64,000 bases of DNA from Acinetobacter sp. S54. GTDB lineage: Bacteria; Pseudomonadota; Gammaproteobacteria; Pseudomonadales; Moraxellaceae. The position numbers and the translations under genes were made by a program. The DNA is taken from positions 62,001 to 126,000 of the forward strand of contig NZ_JACVUI010000006.1 of NCBI RefSeq assembly GCF_016624945.1, in the 5' to 3' direction. The notes below the pieces were generated by a model. The model made no database searches. It saw nothing but the letters and a program-made list of their open reading frames with translations, and was not told where the DNA came from. Shown one piece after another: positions 17,336-26,563 of this stretch. How positions within the stretch are numbered: the stretch's first letter is position 1; every line of letters starts with the position of its first letter.

Positions 17336-18904
17336 ATGTCTAATCCTGCTTTGAAAAATGTTCTTAAACAATCCTCATCCGTATTTCGTTTAAAACCTAT
17401 TGTAATTGCAATTTCGCTCATTTCTCCACTGACCGCAATGGATGCATTTGCCGCGTTATCTCCTTCGTCAAATTTGCCCACTGAATTAAATCAAGCCAAC
17501 CATCGTTTTCACCAAGATCATGTTTTGGGAACCTCACTGGATGTGGTCATGACGGGGGCAAATGCACAAGAAGCAGAAAAAGCATTTCATGCCGTTCAAC
17601 AGGAAATTGCCCGTCTGGATCAGATACTTTCTACTTGGAACACCAAAAGCGAGATCAGTGCATTAAATCGCAACAAAGAGGCTCAAGTTTCTTCTGAACT
17701 GTTTGACGTGATTGCAGCGTGTGAAAGTTGGCGTAGTAAAAGCTGTGGTGCATTTGATGCACGTCTAGGTCAGCTAATTGGTTTCTGGGAAAAAAATAAT
17801 AATGTGCATCAACTTGATGAAAGTACACGTCAACACGTTCTTCAACAAATACAGCAACAGCCTATGCATCTAGATGCGCAGCAAAAAACAGTCCAACTGG
17901 ATAAAACGGTGACTATTGCACCTGATGCTTACGCCAAAGGATATATTATCGATCGTGCTTTGATAGCAGCACGTCAGGCTGTACCTTCATTACAAGGTCT
18001 GATGATTGATATCGGAGGCGATTTACGTGTTTGGGGTGAAGCTCCTCAAAAATCAGGTTGGAAAGTTGGGATTCAAAGTGCACAGGCAAAATTCGATAAT
18101 GCCTTACCTGAACAGGTTCTCAATCTTAATAATCAGGCGATTGCCTTTAGTGGCAAAGGTTATCGTGATTTGGCTGGTCAAAGTCATTTACTTGATCCAA
18201 AAACAGGACTGCCATTACAACATGTTGAACAATGCGTAGTGGTCGGCCACTGTGCAGCAGATGCCGATGCTTTGGCGACAGCACTTGCCGCTATGTCACC
18301 AGAAGAAGGAATGGCGCTAATCGAATCGCTGATTGGATATGAAGCTAAAATGACCCTGAGTAATGGTGATGGCTATCAAACGACAGGGTGGGGGCAAATG
18401 GTTGAAGCTCGTCCACAGGCAGAAATGCTCAAAGTTGCTGCTGGTGGATCATCTTCATGGCCTGCTGGTTATCAGGCGATTTTGGAGCTAGTGATCCCTA
18501 AAATTGCAGTTGAAAACTATCGTATTCCTTATGTTTCGGTCTGGATCACTGACAGTAATAAAAAGTTGGTGAAAACATTAGCAGTTTGGGGCAAGGATGA
18601 AAAATGGATCAACTCCAATTATGTCTGGTGGCGTCGTTATGGCCGTCAAATGCCAAATCTGGACGCTGTAGCCAAACCATCACGTCAACCTGGTCAATAT
18701 AAGTTGGCGTGGGATGGTAAGGACGAAACAGGTAAGGCTGTAGCCGCAGGTCAATATATTGTGCATGTGGAAACCTCTCGTGAGCATGGTGAGCATTCAT
18801 ATCAAACATTTGATCTGGATGTTAAAGCCAAAGCTTCAAGTCAAACGCTTCCAGCACAAAAAGAAATTGGCGCATTAAAATTGAATTTCCAGAAAGTAAA
18901 TTAA
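17336..18904 (+). CDS. FAD:protein FMN transferase (ApbE) fused to DUF2271
   Basis: A 522-residue two-domain periplasmic protein. The ATG at 17336 is preferred over 17330 because GGAG lies 7 bp before it. The signal peptide ends near AMDAFA. Residues about 40-355 are ApbE: STWNTKSEISALN, CGAFDARLGQLIGFW, PDAYAKGYIIDRAL, DIGGDLRVWG and LLDPKTGLPL, the fold that attaches FMN to Thr/Ser of extracytosolic electron carriers using FAD and Mg. Residues about 375-510 are DUF2271 (AILELVIPK, YVSVWITDSNKKLVKTL, WWRRYGRQMP, YKLAWDGKDETGKAV). The fusion is unusual; DUF2271 is often a separate protein. It is 30 bp from the PepSY-type gene. Confidence 0.9.
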   Translation: MSNPALKNVLKQSSSVFRLKPIVIAISLISPLTAMDAFAALSPSSNLPTELNQANHRFHQDHVLGTSLDVVMTGANAQEAEKAFHAVQQEIARLDQILSTWNTKSEISALNRNKEAQVSSELFDVIAACESWRSKSCGAFDARLGQLIGFWEKNNNVHQLDESTRQHVLQQIQQQPMHLDAQQKTVQLDKTVTIAPDAYAKGYIIDRALIAARQAVPSLQGLMIDIGGDLRVWGEAPQKSGWKVGIQSAQAKFDNALPEQVLNLNNQAIAFSGKGYRDLAGQSHLLDPKTGLPLQHVEQCVVVGHCAADADALATALAAMSPEEGMALIESLIGYEAKMTLSNGDGYQTTGWGQMVEARPQAEMLKVAAGGSSSWPAGYQAILELVIPKIAVENYRIPYVSVWITDSNKKLVKTLAVWGKDEKWINSNYVWWRRYGRQMPNLDAVAKPSRQPGQYKLAWDGKDETGKAVAAGQYIVHVETSREHGEHSYQTFDLDVKAKASSQTLPAQKEIGALKLNFQKVN

Positions 18905-18934
18905 TTGTTAAATCTATAGACTGGGATTTTAGTC

Positions 18935-19525
18935 GTGTACCAACGCCGTGATTTTTACCGCCATGCACGTTATGTGCATGGTTGGCTGTCTGCTTTCGCA
19001 TTTTTAGTTTTGATTTTTTTTGCCTTAACCGGTTTATTTTTAAATAATCCGGACTGGTTTAAATCTTCAGCACAGGAAAAAACTCAGCAGATTACGATTC
19101 CTCCTGATGTCTTGACTAATGTCCAGCACCAGGAAAACCCAAGTATGGCTTTGTTGGATTATATTCGTCAAAAAGAAAGTATTGTGGGACGTTATCGCAG
19201 TAGTGAAGTGCTGGATGATGAAGTCATGATTCGTTTGGAAAGTCCGGCTGGAACGACTGATATTTCGGTATTAATGGATACGGGTGATGCAGAAATTACC
19301 CAAAAATCAGCGACACTGGTCTCTGTGCTCAATGATTTGCATCGAGGTAAAAATGTAGGAACCTCATGGCATTGGCTGATTGATATTAGTGCAATTTTAA
19401 TTTTGCTGCTCTCTGTGGCAGGTTATATTCTATTCTTAAGTATTAAAACACGTCTGATAGCTCACCTTTTATTAACTACAGCGAGTCTAGCAGTTTTGAT
19501 TGTTTTGATCTGGTTTGCAGTATGA
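18935..19525 (+). CDS. PepSY-type membrane protein, possible heme-binding electron carrier
   Basis: A 196-residue inner-membrane protein starting at GTG, with GGGA 8 bp upstream. It has a transmembrane segment at about residues 17-36, a periplasmic PepSY-like domain at about 45-135, and two C-terminal transmembrane segments (about 149-169 and 172-195). H10, H15, H136 and H146 flank the membrane segments in places where PepSY-TM proteins ligate heme. No flavinylation motif [S/T]GA[S/T] was found. It would shuttle electrons from the following reductase to the periplasm. It lies 10 bp before the next start. Confidence 0.8.
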   Translation: MYQRRDFYRHARYVHGWLSAFAFLVLIFFALTGLFLNNPDWFKSSAQEKTQQITIPPDVLTNVQHQENPSMALLDYIRQKESIVGRYRSSEVLDDEVMIRLESPAGTTDISVLMDTGDAEITQKSATLVSVLNDLHRGKNVGTSWHWLIDISAILILLLSVAGYILFLSIKTRLIAHLLLTTASLAVLIVLIWFAV

Positions 19526-19535
19526 GGACATACTT

Positions 19536-21011
19536 ATGACCTCTGCGGTATTTTATATTCTCCTCGTATTGTCAGTTTTATTGTTTATCCATCTAGGTGT
19601 CATTGCAGTTTTATTATGGAATAAAAGCCGATCCTCTATTCATTTTATTAAGGATCAAGAGGGATATCTTGTTGTCTATGCGAGCCAGTCTGGTCATGTT
19701 GAGCATTATGCCAAACAGTTAGCGCACCAGTTACAACAGTCGGGCCAGCTCAATGCAGTGCTGGATATGCAATATTTGTCTCTTCCTAAACTAAGTGCTA
19801 CAAAAAAAATATTATGGTGTGTCAGCACCTATGGCGAAGGCGACGCGCCCGATAGCGCACGTGCGACAGCCAAAAAACTTTTTATGCAATCATTGGATTT
19901 ATCTGCACAACACTATGCCGTTCTGGCGTTTGGGGATCGACGTTATGCACAGTTTTGTGCTTTTGGGCAGCGCTTAGATCAATGGCTTAAGGCCCAAAAT
20001 GCGCAGTCGCTTTTTGATATGATAAGCGTAAATGCACAGAGCTCTGCCGATCTAGCAAAATGGGATACTCAACTTGAGCAAGTGACTCAAATCAAACTAA
20101 ATGCCCAACCTGACTCTGAAGCATGGCAGCAATTTAAATTGCAACAACGAAAATGCCTAAATACAGGCAGTTCAGGTCAACCGATTTTTCAGTTGCAATT
20201 ACGTTGTCTTGAAGAAATTCATTGGCAGTCTGGCGATATTCTTGAAGTACAATGCGGCAATGCTGACACAGAGATGGTCAAATTTTTAAAACTTCATGAT
20301 ATTGCAGGATATCCTGAAGTAAATCAGAAGTTACGTCATAAAAATTTAAGAAATGCGCCTTTACGTTTGGCAGATGAATCATTAGAAGCATGGCTAGTAC
20401 GTTTTGATGTGTTGCCTACACGTGATTATTCAATTGCTAGTATTGCGCAGCAGGGTTATGTTGAATTGTTGGTTCGCCAACAACAAACTGAACATGGCTT
20501 GGGTTTAGGGTCTGGTTGGCTGAGTGCTACGTTGACCCTTGGAGAGAGCATTTCGGCACAGATTCGTTCTAATCCATCTTTTCACCTCGATCAACAACAG
20601 CGACCCCTTGTTCTAATTGGTAATGGAACAGGAATTGCGGGATTGATGTCTCATCTACGTCAGCGTGAACAATGGCAATATTCACAGAACTGGTTAATTT
20701 TTGGTGAGCGGCAGCAACATTATGATCATCTTTATGCAGAACAGCTACAACAATGGCAAATGCAGGGATTTTTAACTGATATTGATTATGCATTTTCGCG
20801 AGATCAACCTCAGAAAATCTATGTGCAAGATCGCCTCATGCAAAAAGCGGATCAACTCAGACAATGGGTTGCGGAGGGTGCGGCAATTTATATTTGTGGT
20901 AGTCTCAATGGCATGGCACAAGAAGTAGAACAAGTGTTAATACAAATTTTAGGGCAAGAAAAATTGGAACAACTTCGGCAGCATCATCGCTATCAACGTG
21001 ATGTGTATTAA
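19536..21011 (+). CDS. Membrane-anchored flavodoxin/NADPH reductase (CysJ/P450-reductase-like)
   Basis: A 491-residue diflavin reductase. The ATG at 19536 has AGGA 9 bp upstream; a TTG at 19515 in the same frame is less likely. One N-terminal transmembrane anchor (about residues 3-28) is followed by an FMN flavodoxin domain (VVYASQSGHVEHYAKQLA, STYGEGDAPDSA, AFGDRRYAQFC), an FAD-binding barrel (TRDYSIAS) and an NADPH domain (IGNGTGIAGLMSHLRQR, IYICGSLNGMAQEVEQVL). Electrons would pass from NADPH through FAD and FMN to the PepSY-type partner. It is last of a three-gene run. The sulfite reductase name used for the family is unlikely to describe the job. Confidence 0.9.
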   Translation: MTSAVFYILLVLSVLLFIHLGVIAVLLWNKSRSSIHFIKDQEGYLVVYASQSGHVEHYAKQLAHQLQQSGQLNAVLDMQYLSLPKLSATKKILWCVSTYGEGDAPDSARATAKKLFMQSLDLSAQHYAVLAFGDRRYAQFCAFGQRLDQWLKAQNAQSLFDMISVNAQSSADLAKWDTQLEQVTQIKLNAQPDSEAWQQFKLQQRKCLNTGSSGQPIFQLQLRCLEEIHWQSGDILEVQCGNADTEMVKFLKLHDIAGYPEVNQKLRHKNLRNAPLRLADESLEAWLVRFDVLPTRDYSIASIAQQGYVELLVRQQQTEHGLGLGSGWLSATLTLGESISAQIRSNPSFHLDQQQRPLVLIGNGTGIAGLMSHLRQREQWQYSQNWLIFGERQQHYDHLYAEQLQQWQMQGFLTDIDYAFSRDQPQKIYVQDRLMQKADQLRQWVAEGAAIYICGSLNGMAQEVEQVLIQILGQEKLEQLRQHHRYQRDVY

Positions 21012-21058
21012 AATATTGCATAGTAGTAGTTTATATTACAGTTCAAGTTTTTTTATAA

Positions 21059-21091
21059 AAAGAAGTCGTTAGCGCAAGTAACAACTTCTTT
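21059..21091 (-). terminator. Terminator of the TonB receptor gene
   Basis: AAAGAAGTCGTT (21059-21070) pairs with AACAACTTCTTT (21080-21091), 11 of 12 with one wobble. The T run lies on the minus strand, serving the receptor gene that ends at 21115. Confidence 0.65.
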
Positions 21092-21114
21092 AGTTGAATT
21101 TAAATTAGCCAAGT

Positions 21115-23211
21115 TTAAAATTTCTTTTCGATACTCAACAGGATATTCGGAATCGATTCATTGATTCGGGCTTGATAGAGGCTGTCATCAGATTGATTAC
21201 GCAGATATTCTTTGTAATCTGTCCCCAAAATATTTTTTAAACTTAAGGTTGCACCCCAGTTATGACTAAAGTTTTTGGTGGTGCTGATATCCACTGTTAC
21301 TCGACTGTTGGTGGTACGATCATAGGGCTGATTATCCAGTGCACGAGTGAATTTAGGGGTGTAGCTGACATTAATGCTATTGGAAAGTTTCCATGGTTTA
21401 TAACTATAAGATAACCCTGAACTTGCCGTATACGGGGCAACGTCACTGGCTAAACGGTCATTGCCATCGGTATCTTCAATACTGACGTGAATGGTTGAAA
21501 CCTGTCCTGTGACCATTAAACTATGTCCAGCTTCAGTTTCTTTTATTGCGTAACGGCCTGTTAGCTCAGCGCCATAGGCTGTGGCTTTATTCTGGTTAAT
21601 GGGACGTTGTACATAACGAGAGCCTTCGAGTCGAATGACATTTTCAATATAATCTTTAATTTCACGATTAAATGCAGTTAGGTTAAAACCACCCGCAGCC
21701 GTGTTATAGCCTAGAGTGGATTCAATTGCTGTTATTTGTTCTGGTTTAAGATCAGGATTACCCCCACGATCTGGATTATTCAAACTGCCTGCATCACTAT
21801 CCGTTGAAATAGTAACTGTTGGTGCTAGACGATTTGCGTTAGGTGCTTGAAATGCCTTGCTTAAATTTGTTTGTAACGACCAGTGGTCATCGAACTCATA
21901 ACGATGAGCTAAGACGGGACTGGCATGTTGGTCACTATAGTCAACCAGCCCACTACGCTGAATCCATTCTTGTCTAACGCCTAGAGTGACGGTTTGTTGG
22001 TCGGTAAAACGCCAGCTTCCTTCACCATATAAAGCATAGCGCTCTTCATCTAATGTGCTAGCAACATTGCTTTCCAGTTCATTTTTGCGGGCTTCAAAGC
22101 CGAATTTGATCTGTTTATTAGGATCAAGTTTTCTGACCCCATCATAGCCAAGGGCATATTCATTGACGGTTTCATCTGTATAAATATCGCCCTGACGTGT
22201 ACCCGTTAATTCTGTTTCATTCTGATGTTCAGCCGAAATGCGGATTTTATCTGAACCATCATCAGTTTTGCGTTCATAGCGGGTATTTAATCGAATGCTA
22301 TCATTTTGATCTTTCTGAATTTGATCCTGATGAGTTCCATCGCTTTTGGTATTGCGATAAAACAAATCTGCAACCAATTTTTGTGTGTCATCAATGGTGT
22401 ATTCCAGTCGTGGGGAAAACATCTGCATGCTGCGATCAGTGGTTCTTTGCTGTTGGCGCTCACCATTACTATCAATGGTTTTAGTTACTGAAGTAGTGTC
22501 TTGCCACATCTGATTGGCAGAAAGACTGTAACTCCATTGATTGTCTCGGCCATCGGTTTGTAGGCTGACTTGTTTGCGAATTTCTTCCTGAGGACTAGAC
22601 TTGGCGATGCCATAACCTACTCGCACATTTCCATTGATGAGTGTATTAAGGGGTTCTTTTAAAATAATATTGATCACCGCAGAAGAGGCGACAGAAGCTT
22701 GCGCCACACTAGGTTGTTTTATTACCTCGATACGCTCAATCATATCGGTAGTGATCGTATCAATTACGGACATCCCACCACGAGGGCCACCCTGAACTGC
22801 CTCACCATTGATTAAAAAGGTCGGACCTGCACCGCCCCGAAAACGCATACCCGATGCTGGATTATTCCCACGTGGCCCTTGACCGGGAGCTGGCATTTGA
22901 AAACCCGCTGCACGACGTAGCGCATCACTTACAGACTGATCACCATATTGCAGCATTTCCTCTCGGGTAATAATTGTTTTTGGAATCGCGCTAATATCGT
23001 TATCTTTACTACTTTGTTCCGAAGCTGCTTTAAGCGTAATCGTTTTGAGAGTTTGAGTGGGTTGAGCAGTGGGTACTGGTTCGGATGTTGATGTTGAAGT
23101 CGTGGTTTGAGCTACTGAATGCTCTGTATCTGTGCCCCATGAATGACTACAAATTGAGAGTAAAGCAAAACTAAGAGGTGAAATCTTCCAGAAAACATGA
23201 GGTTGTTTCAT
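21115..23211 (-). CDS. TonB-dependent outer-membrane receptor
   Basis: A 698-residue receptor with a signal peptide ending near HSWG, a TonB-box-like TITLKA near residue 58, a plug domain (SVSDALRRAAGFQMP with a Gly/Pro/Arg-rich loop and FLINGEAVQGG) and a 22-strand barrel ending in the aromatic IEKKF. It resembles catecholate-siderophore receptors. It converges on the reductase operon, and together they suggest ferric-chelate import with reduction. No convincing Fur box was found in its own upstream region. The ligand is unknown. Confidence 0.93.
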   Translation of the reverse strand: MKQPHVFWKISPLSFALLSICSHSWGTDTEHSVAQTTTSTSTSEPVPTAQPTQTLKTITLKAASEQSSKDNDISAIPKTIITREEMLQYGDQSVSDALRRAAGFQMPAPGQGPRGNNPASGMRFRGGAGPTFLINGEAVQGGPRGGMSVIDTITTDMIERIEVIKQPSVAQASVASSAVINIILKEPLNTLINGNVRVGYGIAKSSPQEEIRKQVSLQTDGRDNQWSYSLSANQMWQDTTSVTKTIDSNGERQQQRTTDRSMQMFSPRLEYTIDDTQKLVADLFYRNTKSDGTHQDQIQKDQNDSIRLNTRYERKTDDGSDKIRISAEHQNETELTGTRQGDIYTDETVNEYALGYDGVRKLDPNKQIKFGFEARKNELESNVASTLDEERYALYGEGSWRFTDQQTVTLGVRQEWIQRSGLVDYSDQHASPVLAHRYEFDDHWSLQTNLSKAFQAPNANRLAPTVTISTDSDAGSLNNPDRGGNPDLKPEQITAIESTLGYNTAAGGFNLTAFNREIKDYIENVIRLEGSRYVQRPINQNKATAYGAELTGRYAIKETEAGHSLMVTGQVSTIHVSIEDTDGNDRLASDVAPYTASSGLSYSYKPWKLSNSINVSYTPKFTRALDNQPYDRTTNSRVTVDISTTKNFSHNWGATLSLKNILGTDYKEYLRNQSDDSLYQARINESIPNILLSIEKKF

Positions 23212-23717
23212 GATTCTTATTCCGTTATGAGTTAATTTTTGCGCAGAATAGCTGACAATTGTGGAGAAATTTTAAAGAACAGCAAGATTCCAGCGACAAA
23301 TCAAAAATATATTTATCGTTGTGTGTGTTGGCTATAAAAAACGTTTAAAGTGTAATAAAAATTAATATTTCCATAATCTTAATAGGTTATAGTAGTGCAG
23401 ATTTTGCTCCTAAATAATGCAAATAAAATAAGCTTGTTCTACTTTTTATGCCAATATTGATGGATCGAATATCCTAATATTTTAAAAAATTTGATGAATT
23501 TAAAATAGGAGCTAAGTTGGCATAATCATTGCTTTCATTTAAGTAGAGTATAAGCTGTCAACATATTGTGCTAGTCATTATGTGGGTCATTGCTCTAAGC
23601 GATATCTATTTTCCCTGAAAATAAAATGTCGTTTAGCGTGACTCAATTGAATACTTTTCTATTTTCTTAAAATTGGGTCACATCATTAAAGTCTATTTTT
23701 TAATGTGAGTGGCAAAC
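23212..23717. other. Divergent intergenic region, no gene seen
   Basis: About 500 bp between the receptor gene and the 2OG oxygenase gene. It must carry both promoters. I find no ORF with a ribosome site and no clear Fur or VanR palindrome. A partial TGGATCGAAT at 23461-23470 only loosely resembles the TGGATCCA boxes near vanA. Confidence 0.5.
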
Positions 23718-24716
23718 ATGAATAGTTTAAATACCTATACTGAATTTTCTCTGGAAGAATTAAAAAAAGAATCTATGATGGGGGTGATGGGTACTGAAAC
23801 CCAACGCGAAGTACGGATTATCGATTTAAGTGATTTTGAACATCGTAAATATCAAATTGCTGATCAACTCTGGGATGCAGCTGTTGAAATTGGTTTTTTT
23901 CAAGTCTCTAATCACGGCATTCCGCAAGCAGAAATTAATCATGCTTTTGGTTTGGCAGAACAATTTTTTGCTTTGGATCGTGACGTCAAAGCACAGTATC
24001 CTTTAAATCGTAATGCAGGCTGGGAGAGCAAGGCACAAATTCGTCCTTCAACCAAAACACCTGATCAAAAAGAATCCTACCAGATTACTCGTCCACGTAT
24101 GACCAATCTATGGCCGTCACAACAAGAGTTGCCAGATTTTAAGGCGCAGGTTTTAGATTTTGAACGAAAATGTTGGTCTGTGGGCATGAAAATTTTATCT
24201 TGTTTTGCTTATAAGATGGGATTTGCAGAAGATTTCTTTACTTTAGCGCATGACCCCTCAAAAGAAACCTACCAAAGCACATTGCGTATGTTGCATTATT
24301 TCGCAGTAGATCCTGCCCTAAAGGATGAGTTAGGTTTATGGCGGGCAGGCGCACATACCGATTTTGACTGTTTAACTTTACTGTTCCAGCAAAAGGGGCA
24401 GGGTGGTTTGCAGGTCTGTCCAGGTAAAGAAATGGAAAATCGGGCATGGACTTCAATTGAGCCACGTGAAAATTTAATCACCTGTAATATTGGTGATATG
24501 CTCATGCGCTGGAGTGATGATGTATTGCCTTCGAATTTCCATCGTGTAAAAAATCCAGCTGATGATGAGTATCAGGGGGCTCGTTATAGTTTGGCATTTT
24601 TTTGCCAAGCCAATGAAGATGTGTTAATCCAAAGTCCAAAAGGCAAATATCCAGATATTACTGCAAAGGATTATCTGGCACAGCGAATTAGTGCTAATTT
24701 TTCTGGTAAATACTAG
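23718..24716 (+). CDS. 2-oxoglutarate/Fe(II) oxygenase, isopenicillin N synthase family
   Basis: A 332-residue non-heme iron oxygenase with an N-terminal DIOX_N domain (IGFFQVSNHGIP) and a C-terminal jelly roll. Iron ligands are H213, D215 (GAHTDFD) and H275 (NFHRVKN); the 2-oxoglutarate clamp is R289-x-S291 (ARYSLAF). ATG 23718 is chosen over GTG 23709 on ribosome-site spacing. It has its own terminator, directly before vanR. Its place in the van locus suggests hydroxylation or O-demethylation of a related aromatic, which is inference. Confidence 0.88.
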   Translation: MNSLNTYTEFSLEELKKESMMGVMGTETQREVRIIDLSDFEHRKYQIADQLWDAAVEIGFFQVSNHGIPQAEINHAFGLAEQFFALDRDVKAQYPLNRNAGWESKAQIRPSTKTPDQKESYQITRPRMTNLWPSQQELPDFKAQVLDFERKCWSVGMKILSCFAYKMGFAEDFFTLAHDPSKETYQSTLRMLHYFAVDPALKDELGLWRAGAHTDFDCLTLLFQQKGQGGLQVCPGKEMENRAWTSIEPRENLITCNIGDMLMRWSDDVLPSNFHRVKNPADDEYQGARYSLAFFCQANEDVLIQSPKGKYPDITAKDYLAQRISANFSGKY

Positions 24717-24738
24717 ATTTATAATTTTATGGATTCAA

Positions 24739-24765
24739 AAAAAGCAGCTTTGGGGGCTGCTTTTT
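24739..24765 (+). terminator. Terminator after the 2OG oxygenase gene
   Basis: A perfect 10-bp stem AAAAAGCAGC / GCTGCTTTTT with a 7-nt loop; T tract on the plus strand. Confidence 0.85.
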
Positions 24766-24862
24766 ATTCCTTCTTTTTAAAAGAAAACACTCAGAAAAAT
24801 ATTGTCATTGCAGCGATGAACTTGATAGCATCGGGAACAATCTTTTAATAAAAGTGGCTGTA

Positions 24863-25543
24863 ATGTCTTCAGGGCAACAAGTTTTAATTAAACTCAGAAA
24901 AATGATCATTGCGGGTGAACTTGAAGGCGGCAGCCGTATTGCGGAAATTCCAACAGCTGAACTGCTGGGGGTGTCGCGTCAGCCTATACGCATGGCTTTT
25001 CGTTTACTCGAACAAGAAGGCCTACTCATCAAGAATCCAACGCGAGGCTATATTGTTCGTGAAATTTCTGATGAATTAATTCATGATGCACTGGAAGTTC
25101 GTGGGGTTCTGGAAGGTCTAGCGGCAAAAACAATTGCAGAACGAGGGCTAACCGAGGAACAAAAAAAAATATTGCACCAGTGTATTGAAGAAACTGAAAA
25201 ACTTTTTGATGGAAAAACCGAATTTAATGATGAACAACTCGAACGATATCATCAGTTTAACGTGATTTTCCACGACACCATTATTCAGGGCGCAGGTAAT
25301 ATTGCTTTAATGCAGGCTTTAGCTAAAAATAATCAGTTGCCTATGGCATCGGCTCAGGCATTAACCTATGACCAATCCCGTGCCTTATCTGAATATCGCC
25401 GTTTACATTATGCTCATCTTCAGCATTGTTCTATTCTAGACGCGCTTATTCATCGTCAGGCAGGGCGTGCTGAAAGTCTGATGCGTGAACACAGCAGCGT
25501 AGTCATGCTAGGGGAAACCGTGAGACAAATTTTAGTAGAATAA
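24863..25543 (+). CDS. vanR: GntR-family regulator, probable VanR
   Basis: A 226-residue FadR-subfamily repressor. A winged helix at residues about 7-70 (RIAEIPTAELLGVSRQPIRMAFRLLEQEGLL) is followed by an all-helical FCD effector domain (ALEVRGVLEGLAAKTIAERGL). ATG 24863 is used; GTG 24854 is an alternative. It converges on vanB. VanR homologues release DNA on binding vanillate and repress vanAB. The TGGATCCA palindromes in the vanA-vanK interval are the likely targets. Confidence 0.85.
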   Translation: MSSGQQVLIKLRKMIIAGELEGGSRIAEIPTAELLGVSRQPIRMAFRLLEQEGLLIKNPTRGYIVREISDELIHDALEVRGVLEGLAAKTIAERGLTEEQKKILHQCIEETEKLFDGKTEFNDEQLERYHQFNVIFHDTIIQGAGNIALMQALAKNNQLPMASAQALTYDQSRALSEYRRLHYAHLQHCSILDALIHRQAGRAESLMREHSSVVMLGETVRQILVE

Positions 25544-25549
25544 TTCTTG

Positions 25550-25589
25550 AAAAAGCTCCTATACATGGGCTTGAGGTAATGTATAGGAG
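25550..25589 (-). terminator. Terminator of vanAB
   Basis: CTCCTATACAT (25556-25566) and ATGTATAGGAG (25579-25589) form a perfect 11-bp stem with a 12-nt loop. On the minus strand it is followed by C then TTTTT. Confidence 0.75.
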
Positions 25590-25603
25590 AAAAACTTAAA
25601 TTT

Positions 25604-26551
25604 TTAAGCCAGATCAATGACCAGTGTTTTCGATTTGGCGCGTGAGCAACATGGAGTAAATTGATTGTTTAGACAATGTTCCTCATCGGTCATGAAGACA
25701 TCACGATGATCAGGTGTTCCTGAAATCACACGTGTAATACAGGTTCCGCAAATACCCTGTTCACAGGATACAGGCACATCAAAACCATTTTCCAGTAAGG
25801 CTTGTGTCGCAGTTTGATGGGAGTGAACTTCAATCTTACGGTCTGAACCCAAAACCTCAATTGTAAACATTTCATTTTCGCTTTGATCAATCTGCTGCGC
25901 GACAAAATGTTCCTGATGTAATTGACCAGTTGACCAGCCTGCTTGCGCAGCTGAATCCATGACAAACTGCATAAAACCAGTTGGGCCGCAAACGTATAAA
26001 TGTCGTGTAGTCGAAAATGCCTTGAGCACCTGGTTCATTTTGCATTGTGTTTCGGGCTGATCCTGAATGTGAAAATGAACTTTTCCTGCAAAATGTTCAA
26101 CCAAATTGCCATAGAATGCAATCATTTCATGACTACGTACAAAATAATGTAATTCAAAAGGAATTTGCTGTTGTCTCAGACGATAAGCCATTGAAATAAT
26201 AGGGGTAATTCCAATTCCCCCTGCAAATAAAACAGCTTCTTTGGTTTCTGGGTGAATCTCAAATAAATTACGCGGTTCACCAATGGTCAGCCGATCACCT
26301 TCTTTATATTCAGTGTGAATACAACGCGAACCTCCACGTGAATGTTCATCCTGTAAAACACCGATCACATAACGATGGGTTTCACTACAACAATTGGCTA
26401 GAGAATACTGCCGTATGAGCCCATTTTTTAGATGTATATCTATGTGTGCACCTGCTTCAAATTCAGGCAAAGCTGTAGTATCGGCTGAAACTAGTTCAAA
26501 GGCCCGAATATTTGAGGTGAGCTGGTGGATTTTATTAATGATCACGTCCAT
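25604..26551 (-). CDS. vanB: Vanillate O-demethylase reductase subunit
   Basis: A 315-residue phthalate-dioxygenase-reductase-type protein that passes electrons from NADH to the VanA oxygenase. It has an FMN-binding barrel (RQYSLAN), an NAD domain (VLFAGGIGITPIISMAYRL, LYVCGPTGFMQFV) and a C-terminal plant-type 2Fe-2S domain with the Cys set CEQGICGTC plus a distal Cys in FTPCCSRA. It is 12 bp downstream of vanA in the same operon. Confidence 0.95.
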   Translation of the reverse strand: MDVIINKIHQLTSNIRAFELVSADTTALPEFEAGAHIDIHLKNGLIRQYSLANCCSETHRYVIGVLQDEHSRGGSRCIHTEYKEGDRLTIGEPRNLFEIHPETKEAVLFAGGIGITPIISMAYRLRQQQIPFELHYFVRSHEMIAFYGNLVEHFAGKVHFHIQDQPETQCKMNQVLKAFSTTRHLYVCGPTGFMQFVMDSAAQAGWSTGQLHQEHFVAQQIDQSENEMFTIEVLGSDRKIEVHSHQTATQALLENGFDVPVSCEQGICGTCITRVISGTPDHRDVFMTDEEHCLNNQFTPCCSRAKSKTLVIDLA

Positions 26552-26563
26552 GTGCTGTACTCC

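Noticed and set aside
18935..19525. Covalent FMN site in the PepSY-type protein
   Set aside because: No [S/T]GA[S/T] motif; DTGDAE is not a match.
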